A stretch of DNA of 64,000 bases from Promethearchaeota archaeon. Its GTDB lineage: Archaea > Asgardarchaeota > Lokiarchaeia > Sigyniarchaeales > SOKP01. Below are positions 1 to 8,363 of the stretch, in pieces. The DNA lies in the NCBI GenBank assembly GCA_011364975.1, contig RDOE01000006.1, positions 1 through 64,000 of the forward strand, in the 5' to 3' direction. The translations under genes were made by a program, and so were the position numbers. Position 1 is the first letter of the stretch. The number at the start of each line of letters is the position of its first letter. The notes beneath the pieces were generated by a model. It ran no database searches. It saw nothing but the letters and a program-made list of their open reading frames with translations, and was not told the origin of the DNA.

Positions 1-13
1 TTTTTTTATTAAA

Positions 14-1318
14 ATGAATACTAAAAGGGCTAAACCTCTTTTTAAAAACGAAAAAAGGGCTGTATTGTTTATAACTCTTGTTAGCTCTATTAGTGTTATT
101 AGTTTAGGGTATTTAATTTATTCCAACCCTAAGACTATCTCCAAAAGTTATGAAGTAAATAACCAATCTGTTTCTAATATTGAGATATATAATAATGTAG
201 AATTTGGAGATATCACTATAAATATGATTAATTCTAGTTCAAATAGTATTTTGAAAGCGGATTGGACGTATAACGCCTTATCGGGATATGGCCCCGCAAA
301 AGAAGTTATTTCATATCGTAGGGTGGGAGATACTTTAAAAATTTATATTAATTTTGAATATGATGAAAAAATTACTAACTTAAAATTCTATATTTATATC
401 AACCCTAATTATGAAAAGTATTCCCTTTTTAGTCAGAATGGCATTGCAAACCTTAAGGCTAAGTTTGATAGCATGATCTTTAATCATTTTTATGTAGGAA
501 CATCAACAGGGAATATTGATATAACCATGGATTATATTGGATTTTATAATAATCTAACTATCGAATCTAAATCTGGTAGAATAATTATGAATTGTTGGGA
601 AATGACATTCCATGGGAATGGTTGTTTTAATGTATTATCTGAATCAAGTTATATTGATGTAGACTGGGCTCAGCATGTCAGATTAAACCATAATGTTAAT
701 ATTACTTTTATTAGTGATAACTATGCCGAATTAGAATATTGGTGCCCCTTTGAAGTAAATCGCTATGATATTAAGTTGGAATCAATTAGTGGGACTAGAC
801 GCTTTTCAGGGGATGCTATTAATTTTATTGAAATTGAGCCGGATCATTATCAATCAATAGATATAAATGACACCAGAATTGATTTATTAACTATTAATTT
901 TAAATCAATTGAAGGGTATCTATGGGTTTATATCAAAGATTGCTTTAAACCCCAAAGATATTGTGACCAGTCAATGTCTCAATTTCCATGGGAAGTAGAA
1001 ACGAATGGAACATATCTTATACCTAGATCTAATTATGAAGTTACTGAAATTCATATTATTGAAAATATAGCAAACGCTAATATCACTTACTTTATTCTCC
1101 CTTTAGATTCAGAATACTTATTTAACTCTGAATGGAGTCTGATATATGAACAAGGTCCAGATCGAGGATTAGGTTTTATTGATCTAACAATTTCTAAAAA
1201 AATAGTGGGAGATGTTTTAGAGATTTATATTGATTTGATTTATGAAAAGGATAGAATCAAACCAATCTTTACCGGAGGCTATTTTTATATCTATTCTTAT
1301 CCAGGATTACTTACATAG
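14..1318 (+). CDS. Membrane-anchored or secreted protein of unknown function
   Basis: I do not recognise the family. Residues about 17-36 form one hydrophobic segment preceded by basic residues, so the protein is a signal-anchored or secreted protein with a large extracytoplasmic domain. The rest is rich in beta-type hydrophobic/polar alternation and in Asn, Ile and Tyr, with a Gly/Ser/Asn-rich middle that looks like the repetitive beta structure of adhesin-like DUF4097-type domains; that likeness is only an impression. The ATG at 14 follows an AT-rich stretch at the window edge, so upstream signals cannot be judged. The convergent neighbour (OsmC) begins 20 bases after the stop. Confidence 0.6.
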   Translation: MNTKRAKPLFKNEKRAVLFITLVSSISVISLGYLIYSNPKTISKSYEVNNQSVSNIEIYNNVEFGDITINMINSSSNSILKADWTYNALSGYGPAKEVISYRRVGDTLKIYINFEYDEKITNLKFYIYINPNYEKYSLFSQNGIANLKAKFDSMIFNHFYVGTSTGNIDITMDYIGFYNNLTIESKSGRIIMNCWEMTFHGNGCFNVLSESSYIDVDWAQHVRLNHNVNITFISDNYAELEYWCPFEVNRYDIKLESISGTRRFSGDAINFIEIEPDHYQSIDINDTRIDLLTINFKSIEGYLWVYIKDCFKPQRYCDQSMSQFPWEVETNGTYLIPRSNYEVTEIHIIENIANANITYFILPLDSEYLFNSEWSLIYEQGPDRGLGFIDLTISKKIVGDVLEIYIDLIYEKDRIKPIFTGGYFYIYSYPGLLT

Positions 1319-1337
1319 GATGTATCTTTAAATATAC

Positions 1338-1760
1338 TTAACTTTGATTATTCCAATTAACAATTATAGGAAAACCTTCCTTTAATGAATTGGAAACTAT
1401 GCAATGTTCCTGGAACTCTTTTATGCACTCCTCAATTTTTTCGAGGGAAGAATTCCCTTGAGTTTTATACTGCATATTTACCTTAACCTCTGTCAATCTC
1501 AGATGCTTTCTTTTACCAACATGTGATAATTTTCCATCTACAACAATTCCTAACTTATCTAAAAGAATTCTTTTTTTTTGAAGACAATAGATAAATGTAG
1601 TACCTAAGCACCCACCAATACCGATTAAGAGATATTCAACGGAGCTTGGTCCAAGATCTGTACCATGGAAAGAATGGGGTTCATCAATACTAATATCTGT
1701 AAATTGTCTTACTGCCGCTTTAAAATGAAGCTTCTCATTATAAGTCAATACTATTTTCAT
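1338..1760 (-). CDS. OsmC/Ohr-type peroxiredoxin-like protein
   Basis: This 140-residue protein has the OsmC arrangement: N-terminal strands, then the segment LGPSSVEYLLIGIGGCLGTTFIYCL (about residues 36-60, quoted in part) holding the first conserved Cys, and a second Cys near residue 121 in the EHCIVSNSL segment. OsmC proteins reduce organic hydroperoxides with these two cysteines. The length matches the family. It is the last gene of the minus-strand run that begins at aIF6, but the 54-base gap to secE leaves co-transcription open. Family assignment is firm; the substrate is unknown. Confidence 0.85.
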   Translation of the reverse strand: MKIVLTYNEKLHFKAAVRQFTDISIDEPHSFHGTDLGPSSVEYLLIGIGGCLGTTFIYCLQKKRILLDKLGIVVDGKLSHVGKRKHLRLTEVKVNMQYKTQGNSSLEKIEECIKEFQEHCIVSNSLKEGFPIIVNWNNQS

Positions 1761-1814
1761 ATCATTACCTTTTAGTGATATATATAAAAAAAGGTTTAAA
1801 ATAGGTTCGATAAC

Positions 1815-2057
1815 CTATCCAATTTGCAGTAAATTATTAACGATAGATAAAATAAGCTGAATTACGTATGATAATACTCCAAGAATAACTAATCCAATAG
1901 CACAAATTTTAAAAACTAAAAAATAATCTTTCCTTGTTGGTTTATTCGCTATTTTTATGATCCTTTTACTGTTTTGAAAGAATAACATGATTCTTTCATA
2001 AAGAGTTAACTTCTTTCCCTTATCGAACTTTTCATATTGGGGATATTGTTGTGACAC
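1815..2057 (-). CDS. secE: Preprotein translocase subunit SecE / Sec61 gamma
   Basis: The small essential subunit of the SecYEG (Sec61) protein channel in the cytoplasmic membrane. The 80 residues show the classic plan: a polar amphipathic N-terminal helix with the KPTRKDYF stretch (about 39-46), then one C-terminal membrane helix (about 47-72). Length is usual for archaeal Sec61 gamma. It lies directly downstream of ftsY, so the two genes of the SRP/Sec route sit together, as in many archaea. Confidence 0.92.
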   Translation of the reverse strand: MSQQYPQYEKFDKGKKLTLYERIMLFFQNSKRIIKIANKPTRKDYFLVFKICAIGLVILGVLSYVIQLILSIVNNLLQIG

Positions 2058-2114
2058 ATATAAATTAAAACTAAATATTTAAAAAAGTTAACTGTTAGTT
2101 TCGTGTATTTCTTG

Positions 2115-3017
2115 TTAATCTCCATTTATCTCGAGAATACTGGAAATAAAAAGATCTCGATCAAACAACTCTAGATCGTCATAGCCTTGCCCAGTACCTA
2201 TAAAAATAATAGGTTTTTTTGTTTCAAATGATATTGATAAAGCAGAGCCACCTTTTGCATCAGCGTCAAATTTAGTTAAAATATTCGCATCAATTCCGAC
2301 CTTATCATTAAATTCTTTTGCTTGATTTAGAGCATCATTTCCAGCTAGGCTGTCACCAACAAATAAAATCAAATCAGGCTGTGCAATTCGAACAATTTTT
2401 TGCATTTCTCTCATTAAGTTTTTGTTACTCACTTGTCTCCCCGCAGTATCAACTAAAACCACATCAATACCTCTCGCAGTAGCATGTTCTATAGCATCAT
2501 ATGCTACACTCGCAGGATCTGATTGATATGCATGTTTAATTACTCTAATTCCTACACGGTCCATGTGAAATGAGAGTTGTTCAATCGCAGCAGCTCTGAA
2601 TGTATCAGATGCTGCTGCTACTGAGGAAATATTTTGCTTTTTTAAATAATGGGCGATTTTTGCTATGGTTGTGGTCTTCCCTGTACCATTTACTCCAAGA
2701 AAGACGATAACGTATGGTAGATTACTGGTTTTCTTCTTATTTATCTCCTCTATGATATCGATTTCATGATCAGGAGTTAAAATTCTTTCAACAGATTGTT
2801 TTAATATTTCAAATAAATATTTCTTTTTAGAGGAGAAACGGTTTAATTCTTCTCCTTTAATTGATTGTTGTATTGTTTTACATAAAACATCGGCAGTTTC
2901 AGTAGCTACATCATTGCTAATAAGTAATAAATTCAATTCATTTAGAGCATTTCCTACTTTCTCTTCTGTTAAAGTGGTTTTCACAAATTTCTTGAAAATA
3001 TTTCCTAATTTGTTCAT
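2115..3017 (-). CDS. ftsY: Signal recognition particle receptor FtsY
   Basis: The SRP-receptor GTPase that docks ribosome-SRP complexes at the membrane translocon. An N-terminal four-helix N domain (about 1-95) precedes the NG GTPase core with P-loop GVNGTGKTT (108-116), the insertion-box motif DTFRAAAIEQL (about 139-149), G3 DTAGRQ, G4 TKFDADAKGG and the closing GTGQGYDDLELFD. At 300 residues it lacks the long acidic A domain of bacterial FtsY, which is normal in archaea. It sits between prefoldin alpha and secE. Confidence 0.96.
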   Translation of the reverse strand: MNKLGNIFKKFVKTTLTEEKVGNALNELNLLLISNDVATETADVLCKTIQQSIKGEELNRFSSKKKYLFEILKQSVERILTPDHEIDIIEEINKKKTSNLPYVIVFLGVNGTGKTTTIAKIAHYLKKQNISSVAAASDTFRAAAIEQLSFHMDRVGIRVIKHAYQSDPASVAYDAIEHATARGIDVVLVDTAGRQVSNKNLMREMQKIVRIAQPDLILFVGDSLAGNDALNQAKEFNDKVGIDANILTKFDADAKGGSALSISFETKKPIIFIGTGQGYDDLELFDRDLFISSILEINGD

Positions 3018-3065
3018 CTAATGTTTCACATAGAAATAGCTTTTAGTAAAAATGTATAATATGAA

Positions 3066-3482
3066 TTACTTTTGCCCCATTTTAGTTTGGATTGATTGAC
3101 TCATTCCTTCAAGGCTTAATTCAAGTTTTTGAATGGTTTCTCCTAATAATTTTAATTGTTCTCTGGATTGATCAATTTGTTTATCAATAAATTCAACAGA
3201 TTCTTCTATAGGTTTTTCTATAATAGTATCTTGAGATACATTAATCAGTATTTTTTTAATTTCCTTAATATTAGCCTTAATACTAACTAGTCCACCAATC
3301 GGGATTAAAATTTCATCATTCTCTTCGACATTATCTCTAATATTCTCAATAGTAGTTTTGATCATTAACAAATTGCTTAAAGCCGCATTAAAAATTTCAT
3401 ATTGTCCTTGAGTGAATTCTAATTGTTCCTTCATAAATCTAAATTGAGATAATTCTTTTTCAAAATTTTGAGAATTTTCCAT
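3066..3482 (-). CDS. pfdA: Prefoldin subunit alpha
   Basis: Subunit of the hexameric jellyfish-like chaperone that passes unfolded proteins to the thermosome. The 138 residues show two long coiled-coil helices (about 8-45 and 85-130) flanking a short beta hairpin with the ILIPIGGLVSIKA stretch, the typical alpha-class layout. I place the start at the ATG at 3482 (MENSQNF...), because the three extra residues before it come from a TTG without an obvious ribosome site. It precedes ftsY, the usual archaeal order. Confidence 0.9.
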   Translation of the reverse strand: MENSQNFEKELSQFRFMKEQLEFTQGQYEIFNAALSNLLMIKTTIENIRDNVEENDEILIPIGGLVSIKANIKEIKKILINVSQDTIIEKPIEESVEFIDKQIDQSREQLKLLGETIQKLELSLEGMSQSIQTKMGQK

Positions 3483-3510
3483 AAAAATCAATTAGTATTT
3501 AATTTTATTC

Positions 3511-3738
3511 CTATTCTGATAAATCGCGAATGAGGTAGTCTTGAACTTCATTAGGGCTTATTTCTTTAACCTCTTTAATATTTATCTGTCTCCTAAATAT
3601 ACCAATAGATGTAATTTGGCTCAAAGCTTTCTCTAAAGCATCCTCTTGTTTTAACGCTCTTACCTCTTTTCGAAATAAATATTTCTTATGATTCTTCTTA
3701 TAAGTGCCAATAATGCGATAAATCTTTACTTCTGACAT
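3511..3738 (-). CDS. rplX: Ribosomal protein LX (L18Ae family)
   Basis: Archaeal 50S protein LX, the short relative of eukaryotic L18a/eL20. The protein of about 75 residues begins MSEVKIYRIIGTY and carries the KEVRALKQEDALEKAL segment and the INIKEVKEISPNE strand typical of LX. An in-frame ATG at 3753 would add five residues (MDLYI), but homology favours the ATG at 3738. It lies between the aIF6 and prefoldin alpha genes, a conserved archaeal order. Confidence 0.9.
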   Translation of the reverse strand: MSEVKIYRIIGTYKKNHKKYLFRKEVRALKQEDALEKALSQITSIGIFRRQINIKEVKEISPNEVQDYLIRDLSE

Positions 3739-3848
3739 AATATACAAATCCAAAATGGATCAAAGAACTTAAAATTGATAATAAAACAATCAATATTAAT
3801 TTTGCTTTTATAAACTAATTCATGAATTTGATACAAACCAGAGTCTTT

Positions 3849-4529
3849 TTATAATCTTAATACATTAGTTAATCTCATCATTTCTGGTCCAGTACATTCT
3901 AAACCAAAAATTCCACTAGTATCATTTACAGAAGCCCCCGAAGATAAATAAGGAATCCCACGATTTACTGTGGACACGTCAGTTTCATCTACTTTCAAAA
4001 TAGAAGTAATTTTTTCTATTTCGTCATCATTCGTTAAAGGGTGAACTAAACAACCGTTATTATTTACTAAGCCAATTGAACCTGGGAGATAATTATCTGC
4101 AAATTCATAAATTGTAACCTCAACTCCTAGGGTATCTTCAATTTCTTTTCTATAATCTTTTAAAAATGAGCTAATTATTGCACCTTTATCATTACATAAG
4201 ATTAAATTGCCGAATGCATTATCGATAGATTTTAAAACACCAATTCGGTAGTCATTGTTAAGTTTTTCCGTGTAAGTCTTTAAATTTGTTAATTCATCGT
4301 CTCTAATTATATGAGGAACAATAATCCCATTTTTATTACTTGCTGTATAGACTCCAATCAATGTAGAATTATTGATTGAAAAGGGAAATAAAGGCACTCC
4401 TAAAGCAGTCTTTATTTTTTTCTCCGCAGATTTGATTAAAGTTGATGGATATAGACCAAATAAGTTATTTAGTGCAATATATACACCAACTGAATTTCTT
4501 CCAAATAATTGATATTTTAATATAGTCAT
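3849..4529 (-). CDS. eif6: Translation initiation factor 6 (aIF6)
   Basis: Anti-association factor that binds the large ribosomal subunit and keeps it from joining the small subunit. The 226 residues are the right size for the five-fold pentein propeller; repeats are visible as VGVYIALNN, LIGVYTASNKNGIIVPHI, GNLILCNDKGAIIS, GSIGLVNNNGCLVHP and the C-terminal GIFGLECTGPEMMRL. It heads the minus-strand cluster aIF6-LX-pfdA-ftsY-secE. A spacer of about 110 bases before LX is rather long for a tight operon. Confidence 0.95.
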   Translation of the reverse strand: MTILKYQLFGRNSVGVYIALNNLFGLYPSTLIKSAEKKIKTALGVPLFPFSINNSTLIGVYTASNKNGIIVPHIIRDDELTNLKTYTEKLNNDYRIGVLKSIDNAFGNLILCNDKGAIISSFLKDYRKEIEDTLGVEVTIYEFADNYLPGSIGLVNNNGCLVHPLTNDDEIEKITSILKVDETDVSTVNRGIPYLSSGASVNDTSGIFGLECTGPEMMRLTNVLRL

Positions 4530-4665
4530 ATAATTAAAATGTAAAACTTAGTATTGGATATAGAAAGTTTCAAAAAATAAATATTTTATTAAAACTGGGT
4601 TATTTTCGTGAATATTTCCGTAATTAGAGATATCTTTATAAGTAAAATTATATGAATTATAGAAT

Positions 4666-6912
4666 ATGATTAACTGGATTATTGCTTTTTACTATTTTTT
4701 AAACACCTTTGGTTTTTTAAACCTTGAGCAAATGCTTATACAAAATCTTCCCCTCTTATTGATTTGCCGTGGAATTTATATCATTACATATTACTTTAAT
4801 TATGAAAAGGATTATCTTAAAGAATTAAGAGGAGATGAGCAGTTATTCACAAAAAAGGAAGTTTATTATTTTAGCTTCAAACAACTTTTACTAATCTTAT
4901 ATGGGATATTATTTACTCCTATTGCTGTGTTTATTGCTTTTTATTCCCTATTAATAGGGGGGCATTATCTAAAAAGTGTAGGAAATAAAATTAATCGGAA
5001 AATACTAAAGATAATCGGGATTATTACCTACTTTTTCTCTCCATTGATTGGAATATTCTATTTCACTTTTATTTCTCCTAACTACTACTCTATTGCAGCT
5101 GTAGGTATTGGTTTGCTTGCTTTTTTATATTATGGATTGAAAAATTCAAAATTGTCGCTTCAAACTCTAATAGATAAATATACTAAACGCAAAATTAATA
5201 AAATCCCTAAACTTGCGAGTTATATTTTGTTTATAATTATTCTTGCGTTTCCTACTACTCTTATCATTGGAACTGCAGTATATAATCCTCAACCTAAATA
5301 TACCTTTAAGGTGCCAATGAGAGATGATGTTGAATTAGCTACTGATGTTTACTTTGCTCCAGGATCATTTGGGGCACCTCGTCCCGTTATTCTGATAAGA
5401 ACTCCATATGGTAAATCTGGTTGGGCCAATGATTTATATCTTCCAATCTACTCTATACAAGATTACCATGTCGTAATACAAGATCTTAGAGGAACTGGTG
5501 ATTCAGAAGGAGGGGGAAGCTACTTGCTTTTTGTAAATTCATATCTAGATGGTGTAGACACCATCAATTGGATTCTCAACCAAAATTGGTGCAATGGAAA
5601 AATCGCAAGTGCAGGTGTTTCCGCGTTATGTATTAATGAGTACTTCTACGCTGGAATGGGCCCTGATGGCCTTGTTGCTCAACAACTATGGTTTGGTACA
5701 CCTGAATTATTTGATCATGCGATATTTCAAGGATCGTATCATAAATCCTCAGTAGAAACTTGGATCTCTAGTACTTCGCCAACCAACGCTCAATATCAAA
5801 TTGATACCCTTTTTACAACCATACCAAAGAATGAAGTATTATATAATTCCACATCATTATCTATACCTCTTGGACCACACTATTCTAATATATCTGTTTA
5901 TGGAATTCATGTTGGAGGATGGTATGATCATTTCCTTCAAGGAACGCTTGATGGATATATAGGATATGATGATTACGGTAATTCCAGAGCAAAAGGCCAC
6001 CAAAAATTAATAATGGGCCCTTGGACACATGGTTCAGTCTATGGTGGGAAACAAGGAGAATTAACGTATCCAGAAAATTCAAATGGTTTTAACTTACTTC
6101 TCGATTGGGAAACAAAAGTTTTTGATGATGCTCTTTTAGGAATACCAACTGATTGGGATAATGCTCGAGTCGCTTATTATTTGATGGGAGATGTTGATAG
6201 TCCTTCAAATCAATGGAATTATTGGAGATACGCTTATGATTGGCCTTTGGATCACGTAGATGATGAATGGTTTTTTAATGCTGATGGTAGTTTAAGCAAA
6301 ATATCTCCGGGTGTAATTAATAAAAACTTCTCATATCTCTTTGATCCAAGATTTCCCGTTCCAAACCTTGGTGGTCAAAACCAACCCTTCGATTTAGCGG
6401 GGCCTATGGATCAATCTTCTATTGAGACTCGATCAGATGTTATAATTTTTGAGACCCCAGCTCTGACTGATGCTGTTGAAATAGTAGGAAGAATCTGGGG
6501 TCATTTATATATTGCATCAAATTGTTCTGATACTGATTTCACTATTAAACTTACGGATGTATATCCTAACGGAAGAAGTATGTTAATAACAGATGGTTCC
6601 TTAACAGTTAGATTTCGAGACAATTATTCTACAGAATTATTAATGTCTGGTAATGTGAATGATGTCTATGAAATATTAATCGATTGCTGGTCAACAGCTT
6701 ATACTTTTGCTCCAGGTCATAAAATTAGAATCGCAATTTCTAGTTCAAATTATCCTCGTTTTGCAACAAATCCAAATACAGGAGCACCTTTAGCAAGAGA
6801 ATACTTAACATCCTATATTGCTAATAATACTTTACTTACTGGTCCAAAATATAATTCTAGTATCATATTGCCAAGGTTAGTAAATATAAGCAGTACGCAT
6901 ATTATATATTGA
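4666..6912 (+). CDS. Membrane-anchored CocE/NonD-type alpha/beta hydrolase
   Basis: A two-part protein. Residues 1-about 205 contain five or six hydrophobic segments. The remainder (about 212-748) is a CocE/NonD (X-Pro dipeptidyl-peptidase S15-like) hydrolase: substrate-side motif RDDVELATDVY, IRTPYGK, QDLRGTGDSEG, the nucleophile elbow around AGVSAL (usually GxSYxG), the GGWYDHFLQG stretch and GPWTHG with the likely catalytic His, then the C-terminal jelly roll. Family members cleave X-Pro peptides or acyl esters. The Gly after the Ser elbow is missing, so activity needs testing. A membrane tether of this size is unusual for the family. Confidence 0.82.
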   Translation: MINWIIAFYYFLNTFGFLNLEQMLIQNLPLLLICRGIYIITYYFNYEKDYLKELRGDEQLFTKKEVYYFSFKQLLLILYGILFTPIAVFIAFYSLLIGGHYLKSVGNKINRKILKIIGIITYFFSPLIGIFYFTFISPNYYSIAAVGIGLLAFLYYGLKNSKLSLQTLIDKYTKRKINKIPKLASYILFIIILAFPTTLIIGTAVYNPQPKYTFKVPMRDDVELATDVYFAPGSFGAPRPVILIRTPYGKSGWANDLYLPIYSIQDYHVVIQDLRGTGDSEGGGSYLLFVNSYLDGVDTINWILNQNWCNGKIASAGVSALCINEYFYAGMGPDGLVAQQLWFGTPELFDHAIFQGSYHKSSVETWISSTSPTNAQYQIDTLFTTIPKNEVLYNSTSLSIPLGPHYSNISVYGIHVGGWYDHFLQGTLDGYIGYDDYGNSRAKGHQKLIMGPWTHGSVYGGKQGELTYPENSNGFNLLLDWETKVFDDALLGIPTDWDNARVAYYLMGDVDSPSNQWNYWRYAYDWPLDHVDDEWFFNADGSLSKISPGVINKNFSYLFDPRFPVPNLGGQNQPFDLAGPMDQSSIETRSDVIIFETPALTDAVEIVGRIWGHLYIASNCSDTDFTIKLTDVYPNGRSMLITDGSLTVRFRDNYSTELLMSGNVNDVYEILIDCWSTAYTFAPGHKIRIAISSSNYPRFATNPNTGAPLAREYLTSYIANNTLLTGPKYNSSIILPRLVNISSTHIIY

Positions 6913-6956
6913 ACTTTAAGTTAAAGATAAGATATAAAGCTTTATTTTCTTTCTCT

Positions 6957-7151
6957 TTAATCTATCATTTTTTTAAATTCCGCTTCATTAATAAACAAAA
7001 CTCCTAATTTTCTCGCCTTTTGAAATTCTTCAGATTCGTTACCTGAATTACTGGTGACAAAATACCAAAGATCATTAGTAATATCCTCTCGAATAACTCC
7101 ACCGCTTTCTTTTACTCTCTTTTCAGCTTCTTCTTTTGTGATAGTCTTCAA
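6957..7151 (-). CDS. Stand-alone BRCT-domain mini-protein
   Basis: The 64 residues read as a nearly complete BRCT domain of the DNA ligase/RFC1 type: TKEEAEKRVKESGG (helix 1 and the GG turn), then DLWYFVTSNSG (the strand carrying the aromatic/valine core), a spacer, and KARKLGVLFINEAEFKKMI, matching the KAxxLGIxIxxExEFxxL end of ligase BRCT domains. The usual first strand (GxxFVxTG) is largely missing. No partner enzyme lies next to it. Such a domain would be expected to mediate protein or DNA-end contacts in repair, but that is inference. Confidence 0.65.
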   Translation of the reverse strand: MKTITKEEAEKRVKESGGVIREDITNDLWYFVTSNSGNESEEFQKARKLGVLFINEAEFKKMID

Positions 7152-7312
7152 ATCTTGAGAGATATAAAACTTAATTAAAGATAAATCTGCTATCCATCCT
7201 CACCAAAATTAGTATTGATCTAATTAAGTATATTGTTGAAAAATCTAAACTTAAAATAAGAAGACTATATAAAATTTTTAATTTGTTGAGGATCATAAAG
7301 CAATTAATAAAC

Positions 7313-7771
7313 TTAATCTGCTAAATAAACAACCACTAAACCATCAACATTCTTAGTTGCTCGCACTTTAATCTTTCTTGGTGGTTTTTGGATACCTCTC
7401 GACCAAATCTTTTGATTAAGTTCTTGCGAAATTATTAAAGATTCTGGCTTAAAGTGTCTTTCCATGAAGGTTCTTAAATATTTTACAGATTTCTTTGCCC
7501 ATTTAGTCCTAGGACCTCTTCTCGCTTTAGCTAATGGAACGATATAAATTCGTTCATCAATGATTTCCTCCTCAGGGGGAACCTCTTCTTCTTCTAATGC
7601 TTCAATTTCTTCTTCAAATACTTCTCCAACTTCTCCTTCTTCCGATATTTCCTCTAAACTAAATTCTTCAATCTCCTTGATCTTTGCTTCCTCATCACTT
7701 TCTACTAATTCTTCCTCAAGTTCTTCTTCTAAATCATCTAAACTTACTTCTTTCGATTTTTTCTTTGCCAT
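7313..7771 (-). CDS. rpl31e: Ribosomal protein L31e with long acidic N-terminal extension
   Basis: Residues about 73-152 are a standard eL31/L31e of the 50S subunit (RIYIVPLAKARRGPRTKWAK, KSVKYLRTFMERH, VRATKNVDGLVVVYLAD). Residues about 9-72 are an added, highly acidic low-complexity tail made mostly of Glu, Asp, Ser and Leu after a basic MAKKKSK start. L31e is normally about 80-95 residues, so this protein is almost doubled. The gene is followed at close range by convergent BRCT and preceded by L39e, in the conserved S19e-PDCD5-L39e-L31e order. Confidence 0.93.
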   Translation of the reverse strand: MAKKKSKEVSLDDLEEELEEELVESDEEAKIKEIEEFSLEEISEEGEVGEVFEEEIEALEEEEVPPEEEIIDERIYIVPLAKARRGPRTKWAKKSVKYLRTFMERHFKPESLIISQELNQKIWSRGIQKPPRKIKVRATKNVDGLVVVYLAD

Positions 7772-7804
7772 ATTTTTTTCCTCGTGATATTATGTAAATT
7801 AACT

Positions 7805-7966
7805 TTAATCCCTCTTTAGGCGCCTATTACGCCATTCCCTTCTTGAATAGGGACTATTTCTGATTCTTCCTCCTGATTTTCGCACTATCCAAGTAGGAAC
7901 TGATTGACTTTGTTTACTTTTTTTTCCTCTTCTTATCTTTGATGGTAAATCCTTATTTCTTGCCAT
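7805..7966 (-). CDS. rpl39e: Ribosomal protein L39e
   Basis: A 53-residue very basic protein starting MARNKDLPSKIRRGKKSKQS and ending RRLKRD, containing the family signature QSVPTWIV followed by RKSGG-R and the NSPYSRREWRN segment. This is archaeal eL39, a tunnel-lining protein of the 50S subunit. The ATG is at 7966 and the TAA at 7805-7807. The gene lies 15 bases downstream of the PDCD5 gene and 33 bases upstream of L31e, so the three are probably co-transcribed. Confidence 0.95.
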   Translation of the reverse strand: MARNKDLPSKIRRGKKSKQSQSVPTWIVRKSGGRIRNSPYSRREWRNRRLKRD

Positions 7967-7981
7967 GATATTTTCTCTTTT

Positions 7982-8323
7982 TTACTTCTTTATGTTAAAT
8001 TCTTTCTTTTTTGCTTTAGCAGTTAATTGTTCTAATATTTTTTTAAACTCATTATCGGATAATGGAGTAGCTCCGCGTAAACGTCCTGATTGGAACAATT
8101 GTATTAATTGCAATTCAATCTGTTCCGCAAATTGTGGTTTCACCATTCTAATATTTTCTAATCGTTGTCTTCCCTCTTGGCTTAAAATTTGTCGCATCAA
8201 TTGATACTTTTTCTTTTCGTATTCATTTTGTTGTTGTTCTGCAATTTTTTGTTGAACTGCTTGCTGTCTTAATTCTTCTAGTTTTCTTCTTCTAATATTT
8301 TCTAATTCTTCTTCATCACTCAT
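7982..8323 (-). CDS. PDCD5/TFAR19-family DNA-binding protein
   Basis: The 113-residue protein matches archaeal PDCD5-related proteins: a charged helical N terminus (DEEELENIRRRKLEELRQQ), the EYEKKKYQLMRQILSQEGRQRLENIRMVKP core and the LSDNEFKKILEQLT end. Family members bind DNA or act near the ribosome and chaperonin; the precise role is unsettled. The gene sits between S19e and L39e, a very conserved position in archaea. Confidence 0.93.
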   Translation of the reverse strand: MSDEEELENIRRRKLEELRQQAVQQKIAEQQQNEYEKKKYQLMRQILSQEGRQRLENIRMVKPQFAEQIELQLIQLFQSGRLRGATPLSDNEFKKILEQLTAKAKKKEFNIKK

Positions 8324-8363
8324 AATTATACCCTAAAAATAAATAAGCTCTAAAATATTGACC

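Noticed and set aside
7560-7787. Serine-rich frame on the plus strand opposite L31e
   Set aside because: It is the antisense image of the Glu-rich tail (GAA/GAG read backwards gives TTC/CTC and Ser codons); no RBS or homology.
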